From contig BJHQ01000001.1 of NCBI GenBank assembly GCA_014193115.1, positions 626,465 to 690,464 on the forward strand: a stretch of 64,000 bases of DNA, given 5' to 3'. The stretch comes from Planctomycetota bacterium (GTDB taxonomy: Bacteria > Planctomycetota > UBA11346). The notes under the pieces were generated by a model that saw only the letters and a program-made list of their open reading frames with translations, had not been told where the DNA came from and did no database searches. Position numbers and translations under genes: made by a program. Below are positions 54,309 to 62,808 of this stretch, one piece after another (the first letter of the stretch is position 1; every line of letters begins with the position of its first letter).

Positions 54309-55340
54309 ATGCATCTTCTCGAACGTGCAGCCATCACCTGCGATCGGCTCGGCTTCTCCTGGATCGCACCGCTGCTGCGCCTCGCCCGGGGCGATCGGCC
54401 CTCGCATCAGATCCGCCTGTTCCTGCTGGCGGTCGGAACCCCGCTGCTCGCGATCACCGCCGCGCTGCTGATCTGGCTGGCGTTGGCGACCCAGGTGCGG
54501 ATCGGCAACCTGGCCATTCCGGGGCCAACGGCGGTGTGGGATCGCGGAGTCGAAATGGTGGTGGAATGGCAGGACGAACGCCGCCGCGCGGCCGAACACG
54601 AAGCGATGATCGCCAAGGCGGTCGCCGATGGCCTCACCCAGGCTGAAGCCCGGCAGATGCTGAATTTCACTGAGAAGTCCACCTTCGCATCCCAGGTGCT
54701 GCTCAGCCTGCGCACGGTGTTCACCGGCGTGTTCATGGCGGTCCTGATCGCGGTGCCGCTGGGCATCCTGTGCGGGCTGTTCAAGTGGGCCCACGCCCTC
54801 AGCGATCCGCTGGTCCAGCTGCTGAAACCGGTGTCGCCGCTCGCCTGGTTCCCGGTGGTCTACATCGTCATGAACGCCCTGATCACCACACCATCGCAAT
54901 CCGGTGACTGGTTTCCCAAGAGCTTCATCATCGCCGCCTGCGTGGTCTGCCTCTGCGCGATGTGGCCGACGTTGATCAGCACCGCCAATGGCGTCGCCAA
55001 TGTCGAGCGCGACCACCTCAATGTCGCCCGGGTGCTGAACCTCGGTTTCTTCGCCCGCATCCGCTTCGTGATCTTGCCTGCCGCCCTGCCCCACATCTGC
55101 ACCGGCATCCGCCTGAGCCTGGGCATCGGCTGGATGGTGCTGATCGCCGCCGAGATGATGGCGGTGTCGCCGGGCCTCGGAGGCTTCATCTGGAACTGGT
55201 ACCAGAGCAGCAACGAGACCGCCTTGAGCTATCTGCTGCTGTCGGTGATCGTCATCGGCATGATCGGCTTCGCCCTCGATCGGGCGATGATCATCGTCCA
55301 GCGGATGATCTCCCACGGCGCAGCCGCGCAGATCCGATGA
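54309..55340 (+). CDS. nrtB: Nitrate ABC transporter permease, NrtB-like
   Basis: This 343-residue inner-membrane permease has six or seven hydrophobic segments (the first at about 38-60). The permease coupling block is TANGVANVERDHLNVARVLNLGFFARIRFVILPAALPHICTG, carrying the EAA-like loop. FTGVFMAVLIAVPLGILCGL and SPLAWFPVVYIVM are typical of the NrtB/TauC/SsuC group. The ATG at 54309 has AGGA upstream; the frame upstream of it translates the repeat. A charged region at about 80-130 between helices is longer than in most homologues. Confidence 0.9.
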   Translation: MHLLERAAITCDRLGFSWIAPLLRLARGDRPSHQIRLFLLAVGTPLLAITAALLIWLALATQVRIGNLAIPGPTAVWDRGVEMVVEWQDERRRAAEHEAMIAKAVADGLTQAEARQMLNFTEKSTFASQVLLSLRTVFTGVFMAVLIAVPLGILCGLFKWAHALSDPLVQLLKPVSPLAWFPVVYIVMNALITTPSQSGDWFPKSFIIAACVVCLCAMWPTLISTANGVANVERDHLNVARVLNLGFFARIRFVILPAALPHICTGIRLSLGIGWMVLIAAEMMAVSPGLGGFIWNWYQSSNETALSYLLLSVIVIGMIGFALDRAMIIVQRMISHGAAAQIR

Positions 55341-55406
55341 GGCGAATCGCCGTAGTTCCCACAAACCTCTCCGCATAACTGCGTCTTCGTTCTTCAAAGG
55401 TCATCC

Positions 55407-56384
55407 ATGCACCAGAACATCAGCAGCACCGAGCATCCTGAATCGGGGAAAGGGGTCCCCATCGCGCCGCGATGGGGAACTGCCGACGACAAAGGCAGTG
55501 GGGGGCACGGGGGGCGAAGCCCACCGAAACGATCAACGAAATTTCTCGAACTGATCAACGTCGCCAAGACCTTCACCGCCGATGGCCGGCGGGTTGAGGT
55601 GCTGGAAAAAGTCAGTCTGGAGATCCCCCGAAACCAGTTCGTCTCGGTGATCGGCCACAGCGGCTGCGGCAAGTCCACGTTGCTGACCATGATCGCCGGG
55701 CTCGAAGCGCCTACCTCCGGATCGGTCTGCTTTCTGGAGCGCGAGGTCACCCGCCCCGGCCCCGAGCGCGCCGTGGTCTTTCAGAACCACAGCCTTTTGC
55801 CGTGGCGGACGGTGCTGGCCAATGTGCAGCTCGCGGTCGATACGGTGTTCCCCAAACTCAGCCGGAAGGACCGCCGGGAGCGCGCCGAGCACTGGCTGGT
55901 GAAAGTCGGTCTGAAGGAGCACCTGCACAAATATCCTCATGAGATCAGCGGCGGTATGAAGCAGCGCACCGGCATCGCCCGGGCCTTGGCGATGGAACCG
56001 CAGGTTTTGCTGCTCGACGAGCCCTTCGGCGCCCTCGACGCGCTGACCCGCTCGACCTTGCAAGACGAGGTCCTGCGCCTGCACCAGGAGCAGCACCTGA
56101 CCGTGTTCATGGTCACCCACGACATCGATGAAGCGGTGTTGTGCAGCGACCGGGTGGTGATGATGGATAACGGCCCCCGCGCCACCATCGGCCGGATCCT
56201 CGACATCACCGAACCCCGGCCGCGCGAGCGGGTGGCGTTCATGGAATCGCAGGCCTTCGCGCACTATCGCACGGAATGCCTGCGATTCCTGTTCTGGCGC
56301 AAGCACGGCCGCGAACCCGAGCCGGTGGTCAAGGCGGTTCAGGTCCAGGCTGCAAGCACCGCTTCCCTCGCCATTGCCGGCTGA
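55407..56384 (+). CDS. nrtD: Nitrate ABC transporter ATPase, NrtD-like, with repeat-encoded N-terminus
   Basis: The protein has 325 residues. The ATPase proper starts near residue 45 (FLELINVAKTF). Walker A is GHSGCGKST, the Q-loop FQNHSLLPWRTV, the signature EISGGMKQRTGIARAL and Walker B VLLLDEPFGALDALTRS, followed by TVFMVTHDIDEAVLCSD. The last 60 residues extend past the fold. The first 40 or so residues are unlike the family and are encoded largely by a palindromic repeat at 55445-55526. AAAGG lies upstream of the ATG. Confidence 0.9.
   Translation: MHQNISSTEHPESGKGVPIAPRWGTADDKGSGGHGGRSPPKRSTKFLELINVAKTFTADGRRVEVLEKVSLEIPRNQFVSVIGHSGCGKSTLLTMIAGLEAPTSGSVCFLEREVTRPGPERAVVFQNHSLLPWRTVLANVQLAVDTVFPKLSRKDRRERAEHWLVKVGLKEHLHKYPHEISGGMKQRTGIARALAMEPQVLLLDEPFGALDALTRSTLQDEVLRLHQEQHLTVFMVTHDIDEAVLCSDRVVMMDNGPRATIGRILDITEPRPRERVAFMESQAFAHYRTECLRFLFWRKHGREPEPVVKAVQVQAASTASLAIAG
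55445..55526. repeat. GC-rich repeat inside the 5' end of the NrtD-like gene
   Basis: AAAGGGGTCCCC followed by ATCGC and GCGATGGGGAAC forms a palindrome. GTGGGGGGCACGGGGGGCGAAGCCC follows. The order and key blocks match modules of the cluster at 9357-9860 (AAAGGGGTCCCC, CGGGGAAC and GTGGGGGGCGAAGCCCCCC), so it is a diverged member of that family in a coding sequence. Confidence 0.6.
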
Positions 56385-56430
56385 CGGCATCGATCATCAC
56401 CAGGGCAGGTCGATGGGTTCCGCTGCTGGT

Positions 56431-57261
56431 TCACGATGGCGTTCGGCGGTTGCGGTATTCCCCTGGCGTGCATCCCATCAGGCGGGCGAAGGTCCGGTTG
56501 CAGTTGGTCAGGCTGGAAAAACCGCAGCGCAGGGCGATGCCGGCGATGGGCCGGTCGGTCTCGATCAGTTCGCGGCTCATCAGCGAGATCCGCACCGCCG
56601 CAAGATGACCGACGAACGTCCTCCCGGTGCGTTGCCGGAACCAGCGGGAGAATCCGGTGGAGCTCAACCCGGCGCAGCGGGCGGCCTCGGCCACCGACAA
56701 GCGGCGGCGGGCTTGGCCATGACAGAGCGCAAGGACTTTGGCGAGGCGTTCATCGCGGTGATCAATGGCCTCGGAGGCGGCCAGGGCCAGAGGGCGGGTG
56801 GCTGTTTCGCTCTGAAGTGCCGCGAGCAGCCTCAGAAATCTCCCTAGCCGAGCGAGGGTCGAGGATTCTGCCGCGATTCCCCGAACGGCTTCGGCGAGCG
56901 CCGGATCGCACACCGCCAAGCCGCGCCCGGCGCGGGTGAACAGCGTTGCCAGCCCGGCGGTTTCGGGCACCGGCAACACGAGATCGCCAGGGCGGAACTG
57001 GATCACCACCGCCGCTACCGAGCCGCCGCCGGGATCGCTCTGCCAGGTGTGAGGAAGTTGGCTGCCGAGCAGGACGAGGTCACCGGGGCCGTACGTTTCG
57101 ATGCTATCGCCGACGTAGCGCAGGCCCCGACCGCGTTCAATCAGCGTCAGTTCGATCTCGGGGTGCTGATGCCAGGCGAAGGGGAAATACGGCCGCTGGT
57201 TGGCGACCACCCGCAAGACGCTCGCCCCATCGGGGACGATCAGTTCGTGGCTGGCGCGCAT
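56431..57261 (-). CDS. AraC-family transcriptional regulator with cupin-like sensor domain
   Basis: This protein has 276 residues from the ATG at 57261. The N-terminal cupin-like domain has WHQHPEIELTLIERGRGLRYVGDSI and YGPGDLVLLGSQLPHTW. The C-terminal AraC domain has two helix-turn-helix units (SVAEAARCAGLSSTGFSRWF and PIAGIALRCGFSSLTNCNRTF, then GCTPGEYR). The frame continues to 57366, but that part runs into repeat DNA, so the start is uncertain. It is next to and upstream of a phytanoyl-CoA-dioxygenase-like gene's 3' end, a pairing often seen in Planctomycetota and Verrucomicrobiota. Confidence 0.85.
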   Translation of the reverse strand: MRASHELIVPDGASVLRVVANQRPYFPFAWHQHPEIELTLIERGRGLRYVGDSIETYGPGDLVLLGSQLPHTWQSDPGGGSVAAVVIQFRPGDLVLPVPETAGLATLFTRAGRGLAVCDPALAEAVRGIAAESSTLARLGRFLRLLAALQSETATRPLALAASEAIDHRDERLAKVLALCHGQARRRLSVAEAARCAGLSSTGFSRWFRQRTGRTFVGHLAAVRISLMSRELIETDRPIAGIALRCGFSSLTNCNRTFARLMGCTPGEYRNRRTPS

Positions 57262-57332
57262 CGCGTCAGCGTGCGTGGCGCGGTAGCGACCCGCAACCAC
57301 CGGCTGGATCAGCCAGCACCGTTTCAGCAGGT

Positions 57333-57426
57333 GGCGTGGGCATCTCGCCAGAGGCGGCGTGGGCATCGCGCCAGAGGTGGCAGTGCCTCCCGATCAAGGC
57401 ATCGCTGGCGATCCGCCAGGGCCACG
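57333..57426. repeat. Palindromic repeat between the PhyH and AraC genes
   Basis: GGCGTGGGCATCTCGCCAGAG at 57333 and the near-identical GGCGTGGGCATCGCGCCAGAG at 57356 are direct copies. An inverse-like CTGGCGATCCGCCAGGGCC follows at 57404. This lies over the possible upstream extension of the AraC frame. Confidence 0.6.
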
Positions 57427-57430
57427 CGGT

Positions 57431-58249
57431 TCAACTGGCCGCCTGCCACAGCACCGGATTGAGCGGCGAGTCGATGATCCCGCCGACGGTCGCTCCCGGG
57501 CACCAATTGCCCCAGTCCCAGCGCTGGGCCTTGTTTTCCGGCTCCTTCAGGCGCATGTCGATGTCCATGTAGATGATCGTCATCACCCGGCGGAAGCGGT
57601 CGGTGCGGTTCGGACCGGCGCGGTGGAAGGTCCAACCGGCGTGGAAGCTGACCTCGCCCAGAGCATAGGCGGTCTCGGATTTGGGAACGTCATGCAGAGT
57701 CTGGCCGATCCTGATTTCGCTCTCGTCCGAGATGGCCAGTTCCCGTCCTTCGCGGATCCGCTGGCTGCCGATGGCGAACGCCAGCGGTCCCATCTCCAGC
57801 GGCACCGCTTGCAGCGGAATCCATGCGGTCACGCACTTGGGCGTCGCCAACGGCCAATACTGCTGGTCGACATGCCATGGCGTGAAACCTCCGCCCGGTT
57901 CTTTGTCGAGAGCCTGGTCGTGGTACAGGCGCACGCCGCGGCAGCCCAACAGTTCGGCGGCGAGGCGGGCCAAACGCTTGGCGAAAACGAACCGGTGGAT
58001 GGTCTCGTCCACTGGCCAGAGATTGGACACTTGCAGGAACGCCTTGCCATACGTGCTCCGCTGTTCCAGGGGCGGAAGATCCTTCGCCCGGGCCGTCACC
58101 TGGGCAGTGATCGCCGGCGCATAGGCCGCGATGGCGGCGGGCGACAAGACCTCGGGCAATTTGACGAAGCCGTCGCGCTCAAAAGCCGCGATGGTTTCGC
58201 TGCGCAGGGCGAAGGGACTGTCGATGTCAGGGTCTGGATGGGCTTGCAT
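57431..58249 (-). CDS. Phytanoyl-CoA dioxygenase-family (PhyH) enzyme
   Basis: This is a 272-residue non-haem Fe(II)/2-oxoglutarate dioxygenase. The iron triad is His and Asp in WHVDQQYWP and the distal His in VSFHAGWTFHRAGPN, with the 2-oxoglutarate Arg later in that block. GFVKLPEVLSPAAIAAYAPAI is the family's N-terminal block. The ATG at 58249 is preferred; upstream sequence looks intergenic. It hydroxylates an unknown substrate. The AraC gene lies downstream on the same strand. Confidence 0.88.
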   Translation of the reverse strand: MQAHPDPDIDSPFALRSETIAAFERDGFVKLPEVLSPAAIAAYAPAITAQVTARAKDLPPLEQRSTYGKAFLQVSNLWPVDETIHRFVFAKRLARLAAELLGCRGVRLYHDQALDKEPGGGFTPWHVDQQYWPLATPKCVTAWIPLQAVPLEMGPLAFAIGSQRIREGRELAISDESEIRIGQTLHDVPKSETAYALGEVSFHAGWTFHRAGPNRTDRFRRVMTIIYMDIDMRLKEPENKAQRWDWGNWCPGATVGGIIDSPLNPVLWQAAS

Positions 58250-58438
58250 GGTTCGCCATGGTACTCCCATGTCCCTCAAGAGATGCGCGCTCTTTGACCG
58301 ACTCCGGCACTTTTCTGACATGCGCCGGGGATCAGGGGCAGGACGACCAAGCCACGGTGAATCCTGGAGGACCATCCATCCTCACCGGATCGGGACAGGT
58401 GTCCTTGAGCCGGCGACGCAGGCAGCCATGGTCGAGCC

Positions 58439-58888
58439 ATGGATGTCGATGCGCTGCTCGGTTCCGGCCTTGCTCGGCTTGATGCCGTTCCGCGAACGGG
58501 ACGGCTGTCCCGCGAAACCATCGCCGGGTTCGGCCTGCCGCCGTTGGCCATGGCGCTGGTCCTGCTCTGGCATGACCACCTCGACGCCGCCCATGCCCTG
58601 GTCCAGGCCGCCGAGGGCGACCCCGATGCCGACCTGATCCATGCTTGGCTCCATCGCCGCGAAGGCGATGCCGCCAACAGCCGGTATTGGCTGCGCGAGG
58701 CCGGGCAGCACCCATTGGCCGGAAGCGATCCAGGCGGATTCGTGGCTGAGGTGGCCCGGTCAGTGGCTGCCGGCCGGGGTGACGAGCCGGCTCTGGCCGA
58801 GCGCCAACGCGACGAGTTCCGCGGGCTGCTGGCCAACCTGCTCAGGGCCGGCGAGGCCGCGCCCTTTCCTTCGCCGCCATCCCGCTAG
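58439..58888 (+). CDS. Conserved-looking small helical protein, unknown function
   Basis: The protein has 149 residues. LIHAWLHRREGDAANSRYWLREAGQHP (about residues 61-87) resembles a segment seen in unassigned helical-repeat proteins of PVC bacteria, from memory only. MALVLLWHDHLDAAHALVQ precedes it. There is no signal peptide. It lies between the PhyH gene and the RLAN cluster and is co-directional with the latter. Confidence 0.6.
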   Translation: MDVDALLGSGLARLDAVPRTGRLSRETIAGFGLPPLAMALVLLWHDHLDAAHALVQAAEGDPDADLIHAWLHRREGDAANSRYWLREAGQHPLAGSDPGGFVAEVARSVAAGRGDEPALAERQRDEFRGLLANLLRAGEAAPFPSPPSR

Positions 58889-59043
58889 CGTGCGCCTGCC
58901 AGCCCGTTGGACGCGACCGTCGTCCTGGGCCGCTCCCGATGCCCCTGAACGCCTCTCCCGGCCCTTCCGCCACTTCCTCCGATGCCTCCGTTCCGCGTCC
59001 TGACGACGCGGAACCCCCTGGGCGAAGGCCCCGCCGAGCCCCG

Positions 59044-59676
59044 ATGCAACCTCCGAATTTCAAAATCCGACCCCTGCCCGCCGACCTCCGGGCCGCTGGT
59101 ATCGCCCTCAATCTTTCCGGCGATTACCGCTATCTGACCGATGGCTATTACCGTTCGATGGAGGCTGAGCACGAGGGCCAGTTCGCCCTGCCCAGCCCTC
59201 AAGAAGCGATCGACGCCTACGTCGTGCCCTTGGCCCTGGTCAAGGCCGAGGCCGCCGGCATCGCGGTGCCGCCGTGGGAGATCGCCAACGACACCGTGGT
59301 CAGCTTCCCGCCACCGCTGATCTGCTATCCGGTCAATCCATTCCAGAGCGCCGGCCAGGTCATCACCGACCAGGCCGCCCTGACCGAGGCGATCAAATCC
59401 CTGACCATGAGCGGCAAGTACGCCCTGGTCTGCCAGCAGATGCCGCCCGACAGCCGGGTCGACACCCTGCGCCTGGTGATCGGCAAATGCCTCAAGCCTG
59501 AATACAACAATCTTGCGGAAAAACTCTGGGAAGTCTTCCATGTGCCGATCGCCCGGGTGAAGGTCATCGTCACCGAGACCCAATACCTGTTCAGCGCCAT
59601 CGAACCGCTGGAGAAAGAGGAATTGACCCAGAATGAGAAGGGAATTTTGAAAGAGGCCGGGCTGTGGCGGGCGTGA
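59044..59676 (+). CDS. Stand-alone RLAN-domain protein (RimK-like ATP-grasp N-terminal domain)
   Basis: This 210-residue protein (a Met at 58939 would add 35 Pro/Ser-rich residues) resembles the RLAN domain. IALNLSGDYRYLTDGYYRSMEAEHEGQFALPSP matches the YYVSLLAEARGH-type start of that domain. LWEVFHVPIARVKVIVTETQYLFSAIEPL matches its end. RLAN normally sits before a RimK-like ATP-grasp ligase, sometimes in one chain. Here the ligase is a separate gene 0.8 kb downstream with a GNAT gene between. The assignment is by memory of family patterns. Confidence 0.7.
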   Translation: MQPPNFKIRPLPADLRAAGIALNLSGDYRYLTDGYYRSMEAEHEGQFALPSPQEAIDAYVVPLALVKAEAAGIAVPPWEIANDTVVSFPPPLICYPVNPFQSAGQVITDQAALTEAIKSLTMSGKYALVCQQMPPDSRVDTLRLVIGKCLKPEYNNLAEKLWEVFHVPIARVKVIVTETQYLFSAIEPLEKEELTQNEKGILKEAGLWRA

Positions 59677-59986
59677 ATGCAATGGCCATGGCCGGGTTGA
59701 GCGGTTCACATGCCACGGCATGACTGGAAGCTGGACCCGACGTCCGGGGATGTCTTCCCCAAAGATCATCGGCGGCGGTACTGGTCATCTGAGGGTCTGA
59801 GGACCCTCTCAATCAACGTGGAAATCCAAGTGCCTTGGCAAGGCGTGCGGCTTTCACCGTCTCGTCCCGTGGTTCGAAGGATCGATCGGATCATGCGACT
59901 TGGCTTGCGACTGGTCGGTCCGTGGCTGGACAACCTTGGTCTTTCCGCAGATAGCGCATCCATGACCAAATCATTCGTGTATTGAG
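59677..59986. other. 310-nt gap inside the RLAN/GNAT/ATP-grasp cluster
   Basis: A 91-codon frame on the plus strand (59710-59985) and one on the minus strand overlap here. Neither shows a family pattern, and base use is less GC-rich than in the neighbours. I cannot decide whether a small gene, such as a substrate peptide, is present or whether this is a decayed remnant. Confidence 0.35.
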
Positions 59987-60454
59987 ATGCCCTCGCCCAT
60001 GGCTCGTACTGCGAAAACCCACGTGGAGACGCTCTCAGCGCCGCGCCTCGTACGCAGCAAGACCGCTGTCGACGCAGCCATGGCCGCTGCGATGGCTGGC
60101 TTGCGATCCCATGCCCGTCAGGTCGGCCGGCCGCGACGCAAGCAGTCCCTGGCCTGGACGCTTGGTCCTGCGGAAAAACCATCCGCGGCGTTGTACGCGG
60201 AAGTGCTTTGGGATTGGATGTATGTGAAGTATCTCTGGGTTGCTCCACGCCAGCGCCGCTCCGGATTCGGCGCCGGGCTGATGAATGCAGCTGAACAACA
60301 CGCCAGAACACTGAAACTGACCGGCATCTGGGTTGATACGTTTTCGTTCCAGGCCCCGGAGTTCTACCGCCGCCTGGGATTCCTGCCATTCGGCCAGATC
60401 GAAGAGTATCCCCGCGGAGAACGACGGATTTTCTTCTCCAAGCGCCTTTCCTGA
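59987..60454 (+). CDS. GNAT-family N-acetyltransferase
   Basis: This protein has 155 residues (an ATG at 59999 is also possible). The acetyl-CoA-binding loop is LWVAPRQRRSGFGAGLMNAAEQHA, an R-x-x-G-x-G/A pattern. The preceding WDWMYVKY strand and the later GIWVDTFSFQAPEFYRRLGF complete the GNAT fold. The N-terminal 45 residues are Lys/Ala-rich and weaker. It ends 31 nt before the ATP-grasp gene and probably acts in the same pathway. Confidence 0.82.
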   Translation: MPSPMARTAKTHVETLSAPRLVRSKTAVDAAMAAAMAGLRSHARQVGRPRRKQSLAWTLGPAEKPSAALYAEVLWDWMYVKYLWVAPRQRRSGFGAGLMNAAEQHARTLKLTGIWVDTFSFQAPEFYRRLGFLPFGQIEEYPRGERRIFFSKRLS

Positions 60455-60485
60455 TTGCTCCTGTTCCACTCCTGGTTTCCCGCTC

Positions 60486-61382
60486 ATGGCCCGCCTCGCT
60501 ATCTTCACTGAACGCTACACGATTCGGCGCAGCGTCGAACTCACCGCCCTGACCAACTTCCGCATGGCTGCGGCCAAGCTCGGTCACGACTGCGACTTCA
60601 TCTTCCGCCCGGAGATCATGAACATTCCGCGTTACGACGGTCTGTTCATCCGCGCCTTCACCGATCCGCTCAACACCAGCTATGTCGCCGGTCGGGTCGC
60701 CGAGGCGTATGGCCTGCGGGTGATCGACGAACCGGATTCGATCGTGGTGTGCTGCGACAAGGTCAACATGTACCAGCATCTGATGCGGGCCGGGGTGCCG
60801 ATGCCCGACACCTGCTTCCTGACCGAGGACGAAGTCACTCCGGAGCAGGCCCGCGAGCTGTTCGAATCCTTCGGCACCCCGCTGGTGCTGAAGGCGCCCA
60901 ATTCGGCGTTCAGCGCCTACGTTGAAAAGGCCCACGACGAACAGCAGTTCGTCAAGATCGGCAAGCGGTTCCTGCGTCGCGCCGATCGCCTGGTGGTCCA
61001 GCAGTACCTGCCGTCGTCGTTCGATTGGCGGGTGACGATGCTCGACGGCAAGGTGCTGTTCGTGGTCAAGTACATCATGGCCGAAGGCGCCTGGCGGATC
61101 CACGACCGCGACGAGGACGGCAAGCCCAACGTCTGCACCGTGCAGGCCGTGGAAAAAGCCCAGGTTCCGCCGACCCTGATCGCCGTCGCCCGGGCCGCGG
61201 CAAATGCCATCGGACGCAGCCTGTACGGCATCGATATCAAGGAGATCGACGATGATTTCCTGGTGATCGAGGTCAACGACAACCCCAACATCGACGCTGG
61301 TCTCGAAGACCGCACCAATCCCGAGGTCTACCGCAACGTCGTCCGCCACTTGGCCGGCGAGCCGTGGGAGGGCTGGGTCTGA
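60486..61382 (+). CDS. RimK-like ATP-grasp ligase
   Basis: This 298-residue protein has the RimK ATP-grasp plan. The N-terminal part is MARLAIFTERYTIRRSVEL to PRYDGLFIRAFTDP. The ATP-lid region has LVLKAPNSAFSAYVEKAHDEQQF. QQYLPSSFDWRVTMLDGKVLFVVKYIM follows. The metal-binding end is DIKEIDDDFLVIEVNDNPNID, with Glu and Asn as Mg ligands. Such ligases join a carboxylate to an amine through an acyl phosphate. The RLAN and GNAT neighbours recall gene sets predicted to make modified amino acids or short peptides. Confidence 0.88.
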   Translation: MARLAIFTERYTIRRSVELTALTNFRMAAAKLGHDCDFIFRPEIMNIPRYDGLFIRAFTDPLNTSYVAGRVAEAYGLRVIDEPDSIVVCCDKVNMYQHLMRAGVPMPDTCFLTEDEVTPEQARELFESFGTPLVLKAPNSAFSAYVEKAHDEQQFVKIGKRFLRRADRLVVQQYLPSSFDWRVTMLDGKVLFVVKYIMAEGAWRIHDRDEDGKPNVCTVQAVEKAQVPPTLIAVARAAANAIGRSLYGIDIKEIDDDFLVIEVNDNPNIDAGLEDRTNPEVYRNVVRHLAGEPWEGWV

Positions 61383-61439
61383 CCGCGCAGGTTGCCCAGG
61401 CCACCACCCGCAGCTTCCTTCCGGTCAGCCGTGCGCCCC

Positions 61440-61955
61440 GTGAGCGATTCCATCATCCGCCGCGCCAGCCCAGCCGACCTGGCTGAGATTTCCGCCCTGG
61501 AAATCCGTTGTTTTCCAGCGGCTGATCGGTTTCCCCGGCGAAGTTGGCGTTACCTGCTGGGGTCTGCCGCCTCGACCATCCTGGTGGTCACGACGCCATC
61601 TGATCTGCGCACCGCCGTGGACGAAAATGCTGCCGCTCCAGGGCTGGTCGGAGTGATCTGCCTGATCTGCCGCCAGCGCGACCGGGTCGCGCGCATCTAT
61701 TCCGTCGCGGTCGATCCGTCCTGCCAAGGACGAGGCCTCGGCCGGAAGCTGATCGCGGCAGCGGTCGCGGCCCTGCCCGAGCGGATCGCCACGCTGTCGC
61801 TGGAAGTCCGCACCACCAACACTGTCGCCCTGGGTCTGTACCAGCGGCTTGGTTTTGTCGAGGTCAAAGCCCTGCCTGGCTACTACTTCGATGGCAGCGA
61901 CGGCCTGCGCCTGCGCGCGGCGCGAGCAGAGATCGCACGAAAAACCCAGGGCTGA
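61440..61955 (+). CDS. RimI-like GNAT acetyltransferase
   Basis: The protein has 171 residues from the GTG at 61440; a GTG at 61431 is an alternative. IIRRASPADLAEISALEIRCFP starts the fold. ARIYSVAVDPSCQGRGLGRKLIAAAV is the acetyl-CoA loop (Q-x-x-G-x-G/A pattern), and SLEVRTTNTVALGLYQRLGFVEV is the C-terminal block of RimI-like N-alpha-acetyltransferases. The stop codon lies in the loop of the following terminator. It is the last gene of the cluster. Confidence 0.85.
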   Translation: MSDSIIRRASPADLAEISALEIRCFPAADRFPRRSWRYLLGSAASTILVVTTPSDLRTAVDENAAAPGLVGVICLICRQRDRVARIYSVAVDPSCQGRGLGRKLIAAAVAALPERIATLSLEVRTTNTVALGLYQRLGFVEVKALPGYYFDGSDGLRLRAARAEIARKTQG

Positions 61956-61971
61956 TACCCTGGGTTTTTCG
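61938..61971. terminator. Bidirectional terminator between the GNAT gene and tsf
   Basis: CGAAAAACCCAGGG (61938-61951) and CCCTGGGTTTTTCG (61958-61971) form a perfect 14-bp stem with a 6-base loop. The stem has T/A ends on both sides and works on either strand. The TGA of the GNAT gene (61953-61955) lies in the loop. Confidence 0.9.
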
Positions 61972-61995
61972 CGCAAGGTAACCCTGCGCGAAGAC

Positions 61996-62808
61996 TTAGA
62001 CCGCCAGGCGGGCGAAGCCGGTGAGGGTGAAGCCGTGGCGCTTGGCGTACTTCTCGACGGTCTCGCCCTTTTCGGCGTCGAGCACCATCTCCTGCTCCAG
62101 CAGCACGTTTTCCCGGAAGAACCGGCCGAGCTTGCCCTGGACGATCTTGGGGCGCATCGCTTCCGGCTTGCCCTGGACCTCGGGGGTGGCGAGGAGGATT
62201 TCCTCTTCCTTGGCCACCAGCGCTGGATCGACGCCAGCGCGATCAAGGGACACCGGCGACGGGCTGGCCGAGGCGACGTGGAGCGCCACGACGCGCAGCT
62301 TTTCAGCATTGCCGGCGCCGGCCACCAGAGCGGCGACCTTGCCCCCGTGGTTGTAGCCCTTCACCAGCTCGCCGCGCAGCGCCACCACTTTGGCGAGGAC
62401 GATGTTCTCACCGATCTGCTGGATCTTGCCGGTGATCGCCTCAGGGACGGTGCGTCCGTCGAGGCTCTGGGCGCTGAGGGACTCGACCGTGCCGGAACCG
62501 GTGGCCAGGGCCAGCTCAGCGAGACGCTTGGCGAATTCCTTGAAGACATCGTTGCCTGAGACGAAGTCGGTCTGGCAGCCGAGCAGGACCAGGACGCCGC
62601 CCTGATCGGACAGGGCCATGCCGACGCCGCCGTTCGGGGTTTCGCGGCCGCCGAATTTCGCCTGGGCGGCGACGCCCTGCTTGCGCAGCCATTCGATGGC
62701 ACCGGCCTTGTCGCCATTGCTGGCGGCCAGGGCCTGCTTGCACTTCATCATCGGCAGATTGGTCTCGTCGCGCAGCTCCATCACGAGCTTGGCGGTGATC
62801 TCGGGCAT
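61996..62808 (-). CDS. tsf: Elongation factor Ts
   Basis: The protein has 270 residues. The N-terminal TS-N/UBA-like block is VMELRDETNLPMMKCKQAL, with the EF-Tu-contact residues nearby. The core domain includes VLLGCQTDFVSGNDVFKEFA. LVAKEEEI and GRFFRENVLLEQEMV end the factor. EF-Ts recycles EF-Tu-GDP. It follows rpsB with a 58-nt gap on the minus strand and ends at the bidirectional terminator. Confidence 0.95.
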   Translation of the reverse strand: MPEITAKLVMELRDETNLPMMKCKQALAASNGDKAGAIEWLRKQGVAAQAKFGGRETPNGGVGMALSDQGGVLVLLGCQTDFVSGNDVFKEFAKRLAELALATGSGTVESLSAQSLDGRTVPEAITGKIQQIGENIVLAKVVALRGELVKGYNHGGKVAALVAGAGNAEKLRVVALHVASASPSPVSLDRAGVDPALVAKEEEILLATPEVQGKPEAMRPKIVQGKLGRFFRENVLLEQEMVLDAEKGETVEKYAKRHGFTLTGFARLAV

